Shown here one piece after another: positions 42,505-64,000 of a stretch of DNA of 64,000 nucleotides (positions are counted from its first letter, which is position 1; each line of letters opens with the position of its first letter). A model generated the notes under the pieces. It was not told the origin of the DNA and did not search any database. It saw only the letters and a list, made by a program, of their open reading frames with translations. The position numbers and the translations under genes are program-made. The stretch lies in contig WPIO01000054.1 of the NCBI GenBank assembly GCA_009760855.2, positions 97,001 to 161,000 on the forward strand, given 5' to 3'. Source of the DNA: Cristatella mucedo (taxonomy: Eukaryota > Bryozoa > Phylactolaemata > Cristatellidae).

Positions 42505-42782
42505 TCTTACGCAACGACATCTACTCTCCAACTGCCGACTATGGCACATCTTTTTCAGCGGTCCTGAACTGCTACTTCTATGCTACTCACTACCTCAACT
42601 GCTCTCCTAACTCTGCTATGCTTCCCACTTTCTCTTTATTGCGTGAGACGAAGTCTGTTGGGTACCGAATGCGTACCGAAAGCCGCTTAGGCTGTGAGTG
42701 CGCTATACAAAACTCTCCTGTGTAACACCCACATGGTCTTTATGACTTTGTGGAGTTACTGAAGGAGATACATTACATTACA
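42505..42782 (+). mobile_element. LINE family B, 3' fragment with tail
   Basis: Begins flush after a (TA)n tract at FLRNDIYSPTADY, continues through the C-terminus and 3' region and ends in GGAGATACATTACATTACAT. It is very close in sequence to the copies at 3665-5066 and 58205-59800. Confidence 0.9.
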
Positions 42783-43024
42783 TTATATATAAATATGTAT
42801 ATATATATATATACATGATAAAATGAAGTTCACGCTCTATTAAAATAAAATCAATTCAGTATAATTGAATGTTTTGCTAATTCCGTATGACATATTCACT
42901 GGTTGGCCTTGCACTACAGTCAATTTGATCAATCACGAAAAACGAGCAATAAATAGGTGCAAACATTCACGGTACTCCGCACAACGCATATGATTATATA
43001 TATATATATATATATATAGGTACA

Positions 43025-43281
43025 TAAACCCTAAATTATAAAACCTTAACCCTAATAATAATAATAATAATGCACTTGATAAAGCACCCTCAGAGAACTC
43101 AATCTCTTTCTAGGCGCTTTACATTTGCTGCAAAGGGAAACGCGATTGAATTGTGAGTAACATCATGCTTGATAAACAACATGAATAACATAGTTAGCGG
43201 TGAGATGCACAAGGTCAGCATGCTAGTTTGGTTAGTGGCAGCATGCACAGTGTCAGCCTAAACCCTAAACTGTAAACCCCC
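43025..43281. repeat. Degenerate telomere-like repeats flanking a LINE A tail
   Basis: TAAACCCTAAA and TTAACCCTAA lie at 43025-43054, and CCTAAACCCTAAAC at 43257-43270. Between them is a minus-strand LINE A 3' end (43055-43256: (AAT)n, hairpin, 3' untranslated region). Confidence 0.6.
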
Positions 43282-54248
<10,967 letters not shown>

Positions 54249-56606
54249 TGCCTGCTTCGAAGTTCCGATTCATGCTGCCGCTGACAGCAGAAATTGTTTC
54301 GCTGCAGCTGCCTGAGCAGCAAAAGCACTTCCGTTGACTTCTTAGCAACTCAATAGCAATTGCTGTGCAGTGAGGGCCGCTGCATAGTCTCCTTAGTCGT
54401 TTGCTGGTAGTGGCACCTGGCGCTCCTAGGAGTGCCATTCTTATGTTGGGTCCGCCAGATAGCAGGATATTTCATGTACCGAGTTCCCAGCTGGTTTTAT
54501 CATTCATGACAAAGGCACGACACTGCATTGCCTGCGTGGCTTCTTCTCCTTCGTGTTGTGTGCGATGCAGTCACTGCTGATATGGCGATTACATTCTGCC
54601 GGAACTTGGTGACAAGTTTTTGTGATCTGTTGCTGCACATTAGATCGTTTGCTTAATCGGCATGTGGGCGAGGCTGGCTGGCAGCAGACCTTCGTGAGAC
54701 CTTGGCATAGTGTGATGCACTTCCTGGTTGATTTTGGCACCAGACTTGGGTCGATGGCTGCCATGCCCTCTCCAATACCAGTACATAGCACAACTGAAAT
54801 AATTCTGAGATGATTTCAATTGCTGCGAGTACATTGACCAGATATGCTGTTTTGGGTGTGGCACGAAATTTGTGTTCTTGTAAACATCGTCGCTTTATCT
54901 GTCGCTTAACGTTGTCGTCGCTTTATCACTCGCCTAATGTGGTCGTCTCTACTAGTGCCGTCTACCAAACTGGTGACATTCTTTTGGATTGCAGGTGGTG
55001 CCATACTCATTGCAATTCAATTCGTGTCCAGATAAAGTACGATGGATCGTTATCCTATATTGATTGAAATGCTATCGCATCAAATATGTAAGGTTACAGC
55101 CATTTTTACCCCAGGTGATGAACCCCGAATGGTTTAGAATGTACTGAAGCCAGTAGAGGTTAGTGAGAATTGTATGAGACGTCTGCAGCTGTACACAAAT
55201 GCCCTAGTGCTCCGGGTGTATAGCCTCATTCAGAGAACCTGGATCTACACACGTACTTCGTTTCCGTTTCTCTAACCCAGGCTTGCTGAGTGTGACATGC
55301 GGTCCCTAAATTATAAGCATCAGGAACTCAAGTAGTCGTAAAATACAATTTAGACATAAACCAAAATGCTATTCTAAGTGCTTTTAGTCAATTGTACATG
55401 TGCTTCTCTGTGGCCAAGGAACATACCACTATACGTTAGCGACTCGGACTTTGGTAAGGTAGGTTTTTGATTGCTGCCACGAACCTGGTGTTACAGGCGA
55501 GATCATCGGTGAGAATTTCGAATTCTGAGGAACCCCCTTAATAGTCACACCTGGCTTACATCCGGGCTTGCGACTGCTCTATTGGTGAGCATTGCACGTA
55601 AGACAGGGTTTTCAGCGTCGGCTTGATTTCAGCATATCTTGATCGCGGAAGCTAGCGCCTGAAACTAAAGTACCAGCTTGCTCTGCAAAAGTTTGGTCTT
55701 GAAAGAGGAATTAATCTCGTTCTGAATTTACGTGAGTTACCGAGCAGTGCTTAACCGAAATTCAGAGCAGTACCGAAACTTAATTCGGATACACCATTCT
55801 TCACATAGTTGCCTGATAAAGACTGCCGAAATATGATTGGTCGGGGTTCTTAAATTAAAGTGGCTTTGAGTCAGCCGTGCGATCATCAACGGTTAGGGAC
55901 ATACAGGCTAAAGATGTGCTGATATTTAGTCGCTCCAGCGACAGCATTGACAGTCAATGCATTGAGCCAAGCAGGAGTCTGGCTCTAGGACTCGAGCTTG
56001 TACCTAAGAGGCGCTCTGTGAAACCGTACGAGAGCTGCCGCACAGTTACCCTGGTAACCGAATGCATCAAATCCTCCGGCGCCATCGAATCGACTTCTCA
56101 GCGCCATGAACGCTGACCTGTTGTATCTTAAGGTGCAGGCATTCTTAGCTGTGAATGCCGACATACCTGTGCGAACGGTTGCTTCACCTGCCTTAATAAA
56201 TGCTCTCGCTGGTCAAGGAGAGAGGGCCAGTGACCTAAGGTGGGAGGAGGGCCTTTTGCAAAATTCTGACGACCAGCAAGAAGAGCCGAATTGAGATCTT
56301 TATCGAAGCCTAAGCCTGAGCTGCACAGGAACGATTTGACTTTTGACCTTGTGTGACTTCCCCGATGTTCCAAGACGGTCGCTCCTCGAGCAGAGCCCAA
56401 AGAGAAAGGAAGAGAAAGCTGCTGAATCAGATTTCTCCGACGTCACCCCAGCTTTCAGGGCACTTGTGACGTCTGAGGCCACGAAAGTCGCCAGCTATGA
56501 TTTCAAGGCTCAGAACTTGTCACCAGTATTTGCACCCTGTAGGTTGGTACTAGAGAGCGGCTACGAGCTCTGGGTTTCCTGCCCAACTCCGCCCGGACGT
56601 GGAAGC
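54249..56606. other. RNPC3 3' flank / unassigned
   Basis: Contains the 3' untranslated region of RNPC3, whose end is unclear: GATAAA at 55034, ATTAAA at 55854 and a perfect AATAAA at 56195 are the candidate signals. Short open frames at 55877-56116 and 56106-56294 have no recognised domain. Confidence 0.45.
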
Positions 56607-56643
56607 AGCCATGCTCTGTTTGTAACACAAACAGAGCATGGCT
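56607..56643. repeat. Perfect 17-bp inverted repeat with 3-base loop
   Basis: Arms 56607-56623 and 56627-56643 around AAC; it would extrude as a tight hairpin. Confidence 0.93.
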
Positions 56644-57424
56644 TGTGCTGCCCGCCTCTGTGCTTCTTATTGATGTGACTTTGAGGCAGTCAATCGATCG
56701 CGGTCGCCCTTCTCGACAAAATCAACTCATCTTTATTTCGCGGGATGAGTCACATGTCTAACCTCCCCTTTGGCCGACTGGCATAATTGAGGATGATTCC
56801 AACCGATTCAGCTACAGCCTGATGTAGACCAGCATGTTGCCCAGTATCAGTCACGTGAGTGCAATCTAGCTGCCACCACCTTCACTTGACTGCCAGTCTC
56901 CTCGAACGACAGCTAGCACTGCAGCTCATGCCCTCGGTTAAACTCGGTTATATACTCGGTTATACCATTCACCGTTCAATCGTGTTTCCACTGCAGCAAA
57001 CCTAAAGCGCCTAGAAAGAGACAACTTGCTTGCTATCCGAAACAGCCAGCGTGCTGTCCAGCTCCGCTCGGAGGCCTCGGGCGCTCGTTGTCTTTCGTGC
57101 GTGGCCGCATCGCCGGAGCACGCCTGCACGAATTCAGGTGCATAACTCGGCGAGACCGGGAGCCTCCAACACCACGACTTACTGGGCCAACTGTGTCTAC
57201 CCAAGAGCCCCGGTGACCTCACTTCTCCGAACATCCGGCCATGCCGTAGGTCCGACTCCGGCCTAGCCGGTGACCCTTATCCGCATTACAGCCGTCCGGT
57301 CCCAGCCAGACGAACCTAGCCTGGGTACAATAATAACATGCACAATGCCAGCGACGGCTTTCTGTAAGCATCGTTTTTAACGCACGGCCTCCTCAAACTA
57401 CAGCTGGATAACGGCAATGCACAT
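56644..57424. other. No gene seen; one LINE A tail fragment
   Basis: A plus-strand family A fragment (ACCGTTCAATCGTGTTTCC, then AAAGCGCCTAGAAAGAGA) lies at about 56970-57024 and stops inside the hairpin. Confidence 0.5.
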
Positions 57425-57735
57425 GTAGAGACTTGCGTCGCGACCTCTCCTGACTTGATTACGTTTAAAAAGAAACTTAAAACGGACCTATTTATCTCAG
57501 TCTTTAGTAGGTCTCGGTGGTTCGACCTTGATGTGCTTGTGCGTGCTGACATCATGCCTGCAGCCACTAACCATATTTGCATGCTGACCCTGTGCATGTC
57601 ACCCTAATCATGCTATTCTTGTTGTTCATTCAGCATGCTACTACTAACCATTCGAACGTGCTTCCTTTCCAGCATATGTTTAGGCGCCTAGATTAAGTTC
57701 TCTAAGGGCGCATTATCAAATGTATTATGATTCTT
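57425..57735 (+). mobile_element. LINE family A, 3' fragment with partial hairpin
   Basis: C-terminal coding words (TTGATTACGTTTAAAAAG), the 3' untranslated region and a hairpin that has lost about 12 bases of its first half, then TGTATTATG. Confidence 0.8.
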
Positions 57736-58204
57736 AAATATAGAGCCAGTGACAACTATACATGTTATTGTAGTCAAAATTATGCTATAAGACATTGAAC
57801 TGATCATTAAAGTGGCTGCAAATGATCTTATTCTGAGCATGCAAAACAGAATATGACGACACGTGCCTGGCTTCTTTACTAGAGCTACTAGGAAAGCTGA
57901 TAGTTGAACTTCAGATCACTGCAACATTCGTACATAGGTAACTCATTATGTAACTCAGTAACTCAGTTAAAGCTGTAAGAACGACCAAGAATTTTTTCGG
58001 GAATCGGAATCAAAAAATTCAATCAAGCGGCAAGCAGCACAAGTTTTATTGTAACTAGTGCCAAGGTCCTGCTATACAAGTGCTTACATTGTAAAGTTGT
58101 TTTTTGCTTGACGAGCATGCAACACAATCTCAGGATATCTGTAGGATAGGGCCCTGATAACGAACTCATAGCTGGCAGCTGTTTAATCGCTGAAACCAAA
58201 TCTT
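57736..58204. other. No gene seen
   Basis: AT-rich unique sequence up to the 5' end of the LINE B copy. Confidence 0.5.
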
Positions 58205-59800
58205 TCACCATCCTTTGGGAAAAGGGGTCGTCCCCAAGTCCTTCAAATCGGCAATCGTTAGACCTATTCTTAAAAAGCCTAGATTAGACACAGAGGTCCT
58301 AGCAAACTATCGTCCAATTTCCCTTCTTCCGTTCTTATCAAAGATTCTTGAAAAGATTGTTGCTAAGCAGCTAGTTGAACATATTGAAAATAATGGAATG
58401 TCAGAAACATTTCAATCAGGTTTCAAGAGGCAGCACTCTACTGAAACTGCTCTCCTCCGTGTTAACAATGACATTCTACGTGGCAACGACGACGGGAATG
58501 TCACTGCCCTAGCTCTGCTAGATCTGTCTGCTGCCTTCGACACCATTGATCACGAAGTTCTGCTTGAACGATTGAGAACAACGATCGGTCTGGCAGACGA
58601 AGCACTGGCGTGGTTTAAATCATACTTGTCTGATCGTGTTCAATCCGTGTCGTGTGGGGGTCAGGTCTCAGACATGAGTAGGGTCACCTGTGGAGTCCCT
58701 GAAGGATCTGTACTTGGTCCCTTGCTGTTCTCCATTTATACGCAACCTCTGGGAAAAGTGATTAAGGCCCATGGAATAGGATATCACTTCTATGCTGACG
58801 ATACTCAGTTGTATTTGTCATTTAAACCGTCGGAATCTGCTGCAGCAACTGAGAAACTGAATGCTTGCCTTGCCGATATTCGATCCTGGATGTCGGAAAA
58901 CTTCCTGAAATTAAATGACGATAAAACCAAACTGCTTCTCACAGGACACCCTAAGCGTGTGGCTGGATTAAAAGGCTTTGCTGTTGTAATAGGTGATGCT
59001 ATTGTGCGACCTTCACCACATACTCGTAATCTAGGTGTCGTGTTCGACAGCTGCCTCAAAGTCAAAAGCTTCATTCAGAAGACTGCCTCTACAGCTAGCC
59101 ATCACATCCGATCCCTATCCAAGATTAGAAGCTGTCTCCCACAGTGGCTTGTAAACAATTTAACTAGCTCTTTAGTTCTGTCTCGGCTTGATTATTGTAA
59201 TTCCCTTTTGGCTGGGCTACCAAAGAAAGCTATTATGCCACTACAGCGGACTATGAATATGGCTGCAAGGCTGGTCTTCAAGTCCTAGCGGTTTGAGCAC
59301 GTGTCACCTCTGCTGAAAGAGCTAGGATGGTTGCCGGTTGAACAAAGGATACAGAGCAAAGTTCTTACGCTGACCCACAAGGCCGGCCACGGCTTGGCTC
59401 CTTCGTACCTAGCTGTACTGCTGCATCAGTTTCAGCCTGTTCACGCCCTCAGGTCCTGTGTGGACAATAAATTAGCTGTCCCATTCATCCGCTTAAACAC
59501 AGTTGGCGACAGAAGCTTTAGCTCTGCAGGTCCTAGACTGTGGAACTCGCTTCCACAATTCTTACGCAACGACATCTACTCTCCAACTGCCGACTATGGC
59601 ACATCTTTTCAGCGGTCCTGAGCTGCTACTTCTATGCTACTCACTACCTCAACTGTTCTCCTAACTCTGCTATGCTTCCCACTTTCTCTTTGTTGCGTGA
59701 GACGAAGTCTGTTGGGTCCTAACTCTGCTATGCTTCCCACTTTCTCTTTGTTGCGTGAGACGAAGTCTGTTGGCTACCGGAGATACATTACATTACATTA
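58205..59800 (+). mobile_element. LINE family B, longest RT copy
   Basis: The plus strand starts in the linker before the RT (KSAIVRPILKKP) and reads NYRPISLLPFLSKILEKI, QHSTETALLRV, motif A LLDLSAAFDTIDH (residues about 101-113 of the frame), GVPEGSVLGP (Glu instead of the usual Gln) and FYADDTQLYLS at 192-202, then the thumb to MAARLVFKS. A nonsense codon at 59286-59288 and a one-base loss near 59610 break the frame. The C-terminal region holds a 58-base tandem duplication (59659-59774), followed by the family end GGAGATACATTACATTACAT. The endonuclease half is missing, so it is not autonomous. Confidence 0.93.
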
Positions 59801-60039
59801 CATCCTGTCATCTGCACTCCCAAGTGACAACGCCGTAGGCTTATACACAGCTTTTTGCATGCGTTAGCAGACAAACTGCTGACAGTCTGTAAGCTGAGCT
59901 TATCCTAGCTACAACAATGACCCCTTCTGACGTGCTTGTGACTGAAGTAGATTAAAAAATGCTAAGCCTATCAAGCAAAAGTGGCCCTAACATACAGATA
60001 GTTCCGCCGAGCAATCTATCATACGGTTATCCACTGTCG
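59801..60039. other. No gene seen
   Basis: Unique sequence between LINE B and a SINE head. Confidence 0.5.
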
Positions 60040-60135
60040 ATGAGCCGTGATGGCACACTAGGTAAGGTGGTAGCTTTTTACGACCTCGGTCCCGAGGTCG
60101 TGGGTTTGAATTCTGCAGTGGGCGATTCTATATTG
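60040..60135 (+). mobile_element. SINE head-like sequence
   Basis: GATGGCACACTAGGTAAGG, then CGAGGTCGTGGGTTTGAATT (B-box-like), in the order of the SINE heads, but the expected hairpin tail is not visible downstream. Confidence 0.5.
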
Positions 60136-60259
60136 CCGCTGCAAGCAGTGGTGGTAGACGTGAAGGCTCTTCTGTCGCTATTCAAAAGAGAGGTTAAATC
60201 AGCTAGTGCTTATTTATTTATTTATGTATTATTCTGCAAGCCAAATATACGACAATCAC

Positions 60260-60355
60260 ACCATCAAACGCTCAGCTCAATTTCAGGCGACCTGAGTAAG
60301 TACAGGATCTATGGTTACGTGCCCATACGGCGGCCAGTTGGCTTTAATCCAGCTA
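60260..60355 (+). repeat. Repeat D, copy 1
   Basis: About 95 bases, roughly 70% identical to 60929-61023 (ACCATCAAACGC, GACCTGAGTRAGT, GATCTRTGGT, GCGGCCA). The two copies flank a LINE B fragment. Confidence 0.65.
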
Positions 60356-60365
60356 TCGAACGTGA

Positions 60366-60905
60366 TGTACTGTATCTCCGTCTGTAACTCCACGAAGCCA
60401 CTAAGGCTATGTGGGTGTTACGCAGGAGAGTTTTTGTATAGTGCACTCACAGCTTAAATGGCTCTCGGTAGCATTCGGCTTCATTTCATGCAACAAAGAG
60501 ACAGTGGTAAACATAGCAGAGTCAGGGGAGCAGGTCGAGTGAGAATCATGGAAATAGGGACTCGGGCCGGCTGAAAAGGATTTGTCATAGTCGGCATAAC
60601 AGGAGAGTAGTTGTTGTTGCCGAAGAATCGCGGAAGCGGATTCCACAGTCCATGACCTGCAGAGCAACAGCTTCTGTCGCCAATGCTCTGTAAGTGAAGG
60701 AGTGGAACAGCTAATTTATTGTGCATACAGGACCTGAGGGCACAAGGAGGCTGGAAATGGTGCAGCAGTTCAGCTAGGTATGGAGGAGCCAAGCTGTGGC
60801 AGGCCTAGTGGGTCAGCGTAAGAACTTTTCTCTGTATCAGTTGATCAATCGGCAGCCATACAAACTCTTTCGGCAAAAGAGACACTCGGTCAAACCACTG
60901 CGATC
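60366..60905 (-). mobile_element. LINE family B, diverged 3' fragment
   Basis: Minus strand: tail GGAGATACAGTACAT, 3' region, and C-terminal coding (PPYLAELLHHFQPPCALRSC). It is clearly more diverged than the copies at 3665 and 58205. Confidence 0.85.
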
Positions 60906-60928
60906 TACAAATCATAGCTTGGTATCAT

Positions 60929-61023
60929 ACCATCAAACGCCTAGGTTAGTTTCTGAGACCTGAGTGAGTGCAAGATCTGTGGTCGTGCGGCCATGTGGTG
61001 GCCAATTCGCCTTAATTCTGCTA
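60929..61023 (+). repeat. Repeat D, copy 2
   Basis: Second copy of the 60260 repeat, same orientation, on the other side of the LINE B fragment. Confidence 0.65.
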
Positions 61024-61894
61024 ACCTGCACTAGTCGCCCCTACAAAGAAGGTATGTGCTTTACTTAACAGTGTGGGGCTGTGGCTCCTAACGTCTGCCT
61101 TAGGGCATAGACAGATGCGACAGGGAAGTTGCCATGTCCCCATTCCGGAAACTCCCTTGACAAGTAACTTCTTGCCCCTGGATCGGCGCAGACCTGAGTA
61201 AGCCCCGCATTAATTAATTAATTAATCCAGCCTGGACAACCAACCAACCACGAGCATGCCCACACTGAGCTGAGACTTACTTTCGGCTACTCGAGAGTTC
61301 GGTAGTCGTCGTTCGACCTCGACTGATGGAAGGATTAGTCCATCAATGCAGGTTTCGAGATGATAGCGACGAAGTTAGGCGCAGATATCGTGCAGTCGAA
61401 GCAATGCAATATTTGCTTAGGCAAAAGTGCTCAGACGGTCCAGTGTGCCCAGCACTTGAGCTACACCCAGTTCAGAGAAGTAATCGGCAGCTGGTCTCCA
61501 GGCAACAGATCCCCTACAGCTAATGTGCTTCGTAACATTCCACGTACTAATGATGATAGTAATAATAATAATAATAATAGTGTCTGGTATGGCACCCTAA
61601 GAAAACTTAACCTCTAGTCAGGCGCTTTATAGCTTTCTGTACGAGGAGAGATAAGCATGGCAAGGCAAGTCAGGCAAGCATGCAACAGCTCCCAGCTATC
61701 GCGCGAAAAAATCGATGCAAGAGTGCAGAAGACCCAGGGACGTTGGTTAGTAGGCGTTCAATAAGCAATCTACAACCAATTATGCACCGGAAAGCAAAGC
61801 GTGCATGAAAAAGGTACGTCTGCCTCGAGCTACACTACAGCATGTCACTGACACCCTTAGGATGGCCGTGCAGTTTTTTTTATTACGCACGGCC
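61024..61894. other. No gene seen; (TTAA)n and one SINE/LINE tail
   Basis: (TTAA)n at 61208-61226; (AAT)n plus a hairpin tail (GGCACCCTAAGAAAACTTAACC) in minus orientation at 61558-61632. Otherwise unique. Confidence 0.5.
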
Positions 61895-63085
61895 ACACAA
61901 AATATTTACTCGGACAGAGCAAAGAAAGTCGGTTTTAAGCTTCTCTTTGAATGTCGTCAAATCGTGAGACGATGGCCATGATATCGGTCAGTCATTAGTG
62001 TGCTTCAAGCTTTGGGAGCATGGCAACTGAAGGCAAGGTCTCTGTGAGATTTCATGCTAGTCAGGCGCACAGGAAATCGACCAGAGTCAGCCGGAAGAGC
62101 ACTTCAGGTGAGTCAGGTCAAGAGTCAAGAGTCAGGTCAAGAGTCATGTGCGATTTAAGGCATGTAAAACCTGGCAGCTGTGATGCTTGTGACAGATAAG
62201 CCTAGCCACCAAATTTTGCGCATTCTATGCAAGTGATATTGCACAGGCAGGAAGGCCTACGGGTTGTGAGTTACATTCGTCTAGTAGGGACGTCACAAAT
62301 GCAAGAGCCAGCTTGGCTATGGTGTCCCTTTTTCAAGAAAGCCTAAATTTTGGCAATGTTATGTAGGTGTCATGAGGAAAATTCGACTGATTTCACTAAT
62401 GTGTTTATCTATTTAGTTTATCTATTTTATATATTTTGGAAGAGGACAATTCACGGCTGCAGAAGATATGCCGCCAGAGACTGTATTCGGAGTAAAGGGC
62501 TTGCCAGTTCCTGAGGAACACTTGGTTTACCCATAGTTAGCAGGTACCTTTTGCCATCGTCGATTTGGAAAGTTTACTACTGCCACGCAAGTTCCAGCGT
62601 CAACCGTGCATGCTGTAAGGTGAGTGCAAGTGTTTGAGATGCTGGGAGCCAGGGAAGGATCAGTGCGAACGTACAGCTGCGTATCGTCTGCAAAAACGTG
62701 AAAGCCTAGATTGCGCCTTGCGATCGTAATGGCTAAAGAGAATGCATACATTTACGAAGGGAGTGGATCTAGACGAATGCCGGAGAGAGGCATCCCCTAC
62801 GTCGAAGGCTCACTCGAAGATCGCTGTCCTTCGAAAAATGCTCTCTGATTCTGTCACTAAAGTCCTATATGGATTATTGCAACACTGCAGCCTGTTGTGC
62901 CTATGCGAGACGACAGGCAGCTAAGAAGGATTGTGATATCAAATGAACCATAAGCTGCCGAGAGATCCAGCAGAACTAGTAGAGAGACACTATTTAAGTC
63001 AGCATTCTTGAGCAAGTCATCATATACCCTCAGCGGAGTGAGCAAGGAAGTTCTCAAAAGCCAGGTTGGAACTTACTTGCTAGAC
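61895..63085 (-). mobile_element. Old L2-like LINE, related to family A
   Basis: Minus strand, much decayed: RVYDDLLKNADLNSVSLLVL near 63000, the HVFADDTQLYVRTDPS catalytic region at about 62690, and C-terminal and 3' words down to 61895. Many frameshifts and internal rearrangements. Confidence 0.7.
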
Positions 63086-63094
63086 TTGAATTTC

Positions 63095-63700
63095 TGGCTA
63101 TGAATATAACTGCAAGGCTAGTTTTCAAATTTCAGAAGTTTGACCACGTGTCTGCTTTGCTAAAGGAGCTAGGATGGCTGTCGGTTGATCAAAGGATACA
63201 GAGCAAAGTTCTTACGCTGACCCACAAGGCCAAGGCCACGGCTTGGCTCCTTCATACCTAGCGGAACTGCTGCACCATTTCCAGCCTCCTCGTGCCCTCA
63301 AGTCCTGTATGCACAATCAATTACCTGTTCCACTCCTGCGCTTAAAGACCGTTGGCGACAGAAACTGTTGCCCTGCAGGCCCTAGACTGTGGAATTCGCA
63401 TCCACAATTCCTATGCAACGATAACTACTCTCGGAGTGCTGCCGACTATGCCTCATCCTTTTTAGCGGTCCCGAGCTGTTACTTCCATGCTACTCACTAC
63501 CTCAACTTCTCACCTGACTCTGCAATGCTTCCCACTTTTTCTTTGTTGCTTGAGATTAAGTCTTTTAGCTACTGAATACGTATCGAAAACCGCTTAGGCT
63601 GTGAGCGAGCTGTACAAAACTCTCCTCCGTAACATCTACACACAGTCTTTGTGGCTTTGTGGAGTTACGGACGGAGATACATGCATACATACATGTAGAC
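63095..63700 (+). mobile_element. LINE family B, 3' fragment
   Basis: Plus strand: MNITARLVFKFQKFDHV, LLKELGWLSVDQRIQSKVL and PSYLAELLHHFQPPRALKSC, then the 3' region ending GGAGATACATGCATACATACAT. Confidence 0.88.
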
Positions 63701-64000
63701 ATATGTAATGTATACAGAAGGAGATATAAGCGCATTGCAACACAAAGGGGGTGATAATTTCCGTCTTCGCCCTAGCTGCTTAATCTCATTTTCACCTGTT
63801 AACTACTAAGTAGAACGCTACGACACGACACTAGCCGACATGGTTAAAACGACAGGCAGAAGAGGCATTTTCATTTAAGGCCAGCTTTTTCGAAGGATTG
63901 CCGCGCGCAGCTTTATATGGCGCTTCTACTTTGACAAGCACCGCTGCCTAAATCTCCCGCTAATTTTCCAAACATAACAAGCCCTAGCATGTAAGTTTTT
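63701..64000. other. No gene seen
   Basis: Unique AT-rich sequence to the window edge. Confidence 0.5.

Noticed and set aside
58215-59288. Treating the LINE B RT as a host gene
   Set aside because: Same protein recurs in nine fragments with a common 3' end; this copy has a nonsense codon and a frameshift.

Overview
The window looks like nuclear DNA of an invertebrate metazoan. Evidence: a spliced gene for a minor-spliceosome protein, consensus GT-AG introns, abundant non-LTR retrotransposon debris of the L2/CR1 type, tRNA-headed SINEs, microsatellites of every period and no compact operon-like gene order. Presence of the U11/U12 65K protein argues against nematodes such as Caenorhabditis, which lack the minor spliceosome. 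I cannot name the phylum or species from the sequence.

Two genes are well supported. (1) RNPC3 (U11/U12-65K), plus strand, 46768-54248, three coding exons whose phases fit together; both RRMs and the central conserved block are present. (2) An HtrL/YibB-domain, type II membrane, glycosyltransferase-like protein on the minus strand, 20515-19460, apparently one coding exon. A second, 5'-truncated copy of the latter lies at 1361-2165. A duplicated short exon-like block (84-266 and 27595-27778) encodes a conserved Arg-rich N-terminus and differs almost only at synonymous sites.

The rest is mostly mobile-element remains. LINE family A ends in a hairpin plus (ATT)n; LINE family B ends in GGAGATACATTACAT repeats; older L2-like fragments (family C) are also present. 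At least four short SINEs join a Ser/Leu-tRNA-like head directly to a family-A-like hairpin tail, so they are probably mobilised by family A. One hAT transposase relic (10229-11040) and one R2/NeSL-type (restriction-like endonuclease) LINE relic (12256-12675) are nested among them. An unclassified ~450-500 bp repeat occurs three times (12768, 14660, 40668).

Tandem DNA is rich: a decayed ~165-185 bp satellite (31495-33410) with a 19-bp minisatellite born inside it, 40-bp and 15-bp minisatellites, a ~230-bp tandem duplication, long (AT), (GT), (CA), (GA) and (CT) tracts, and a compound (GA)/(CT) tract present twice in opposite orientation. Several perfect or near-perfect short hairpins (1781, 17942, 39632, 45930, 50621, 56607) occur in unrelated contexts; two can be shown by comparison with sister copies to be recent, suggesting template-switch mutation. 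I see no prokaryotic features, no CRISPR array and no complete autonomous transposon.
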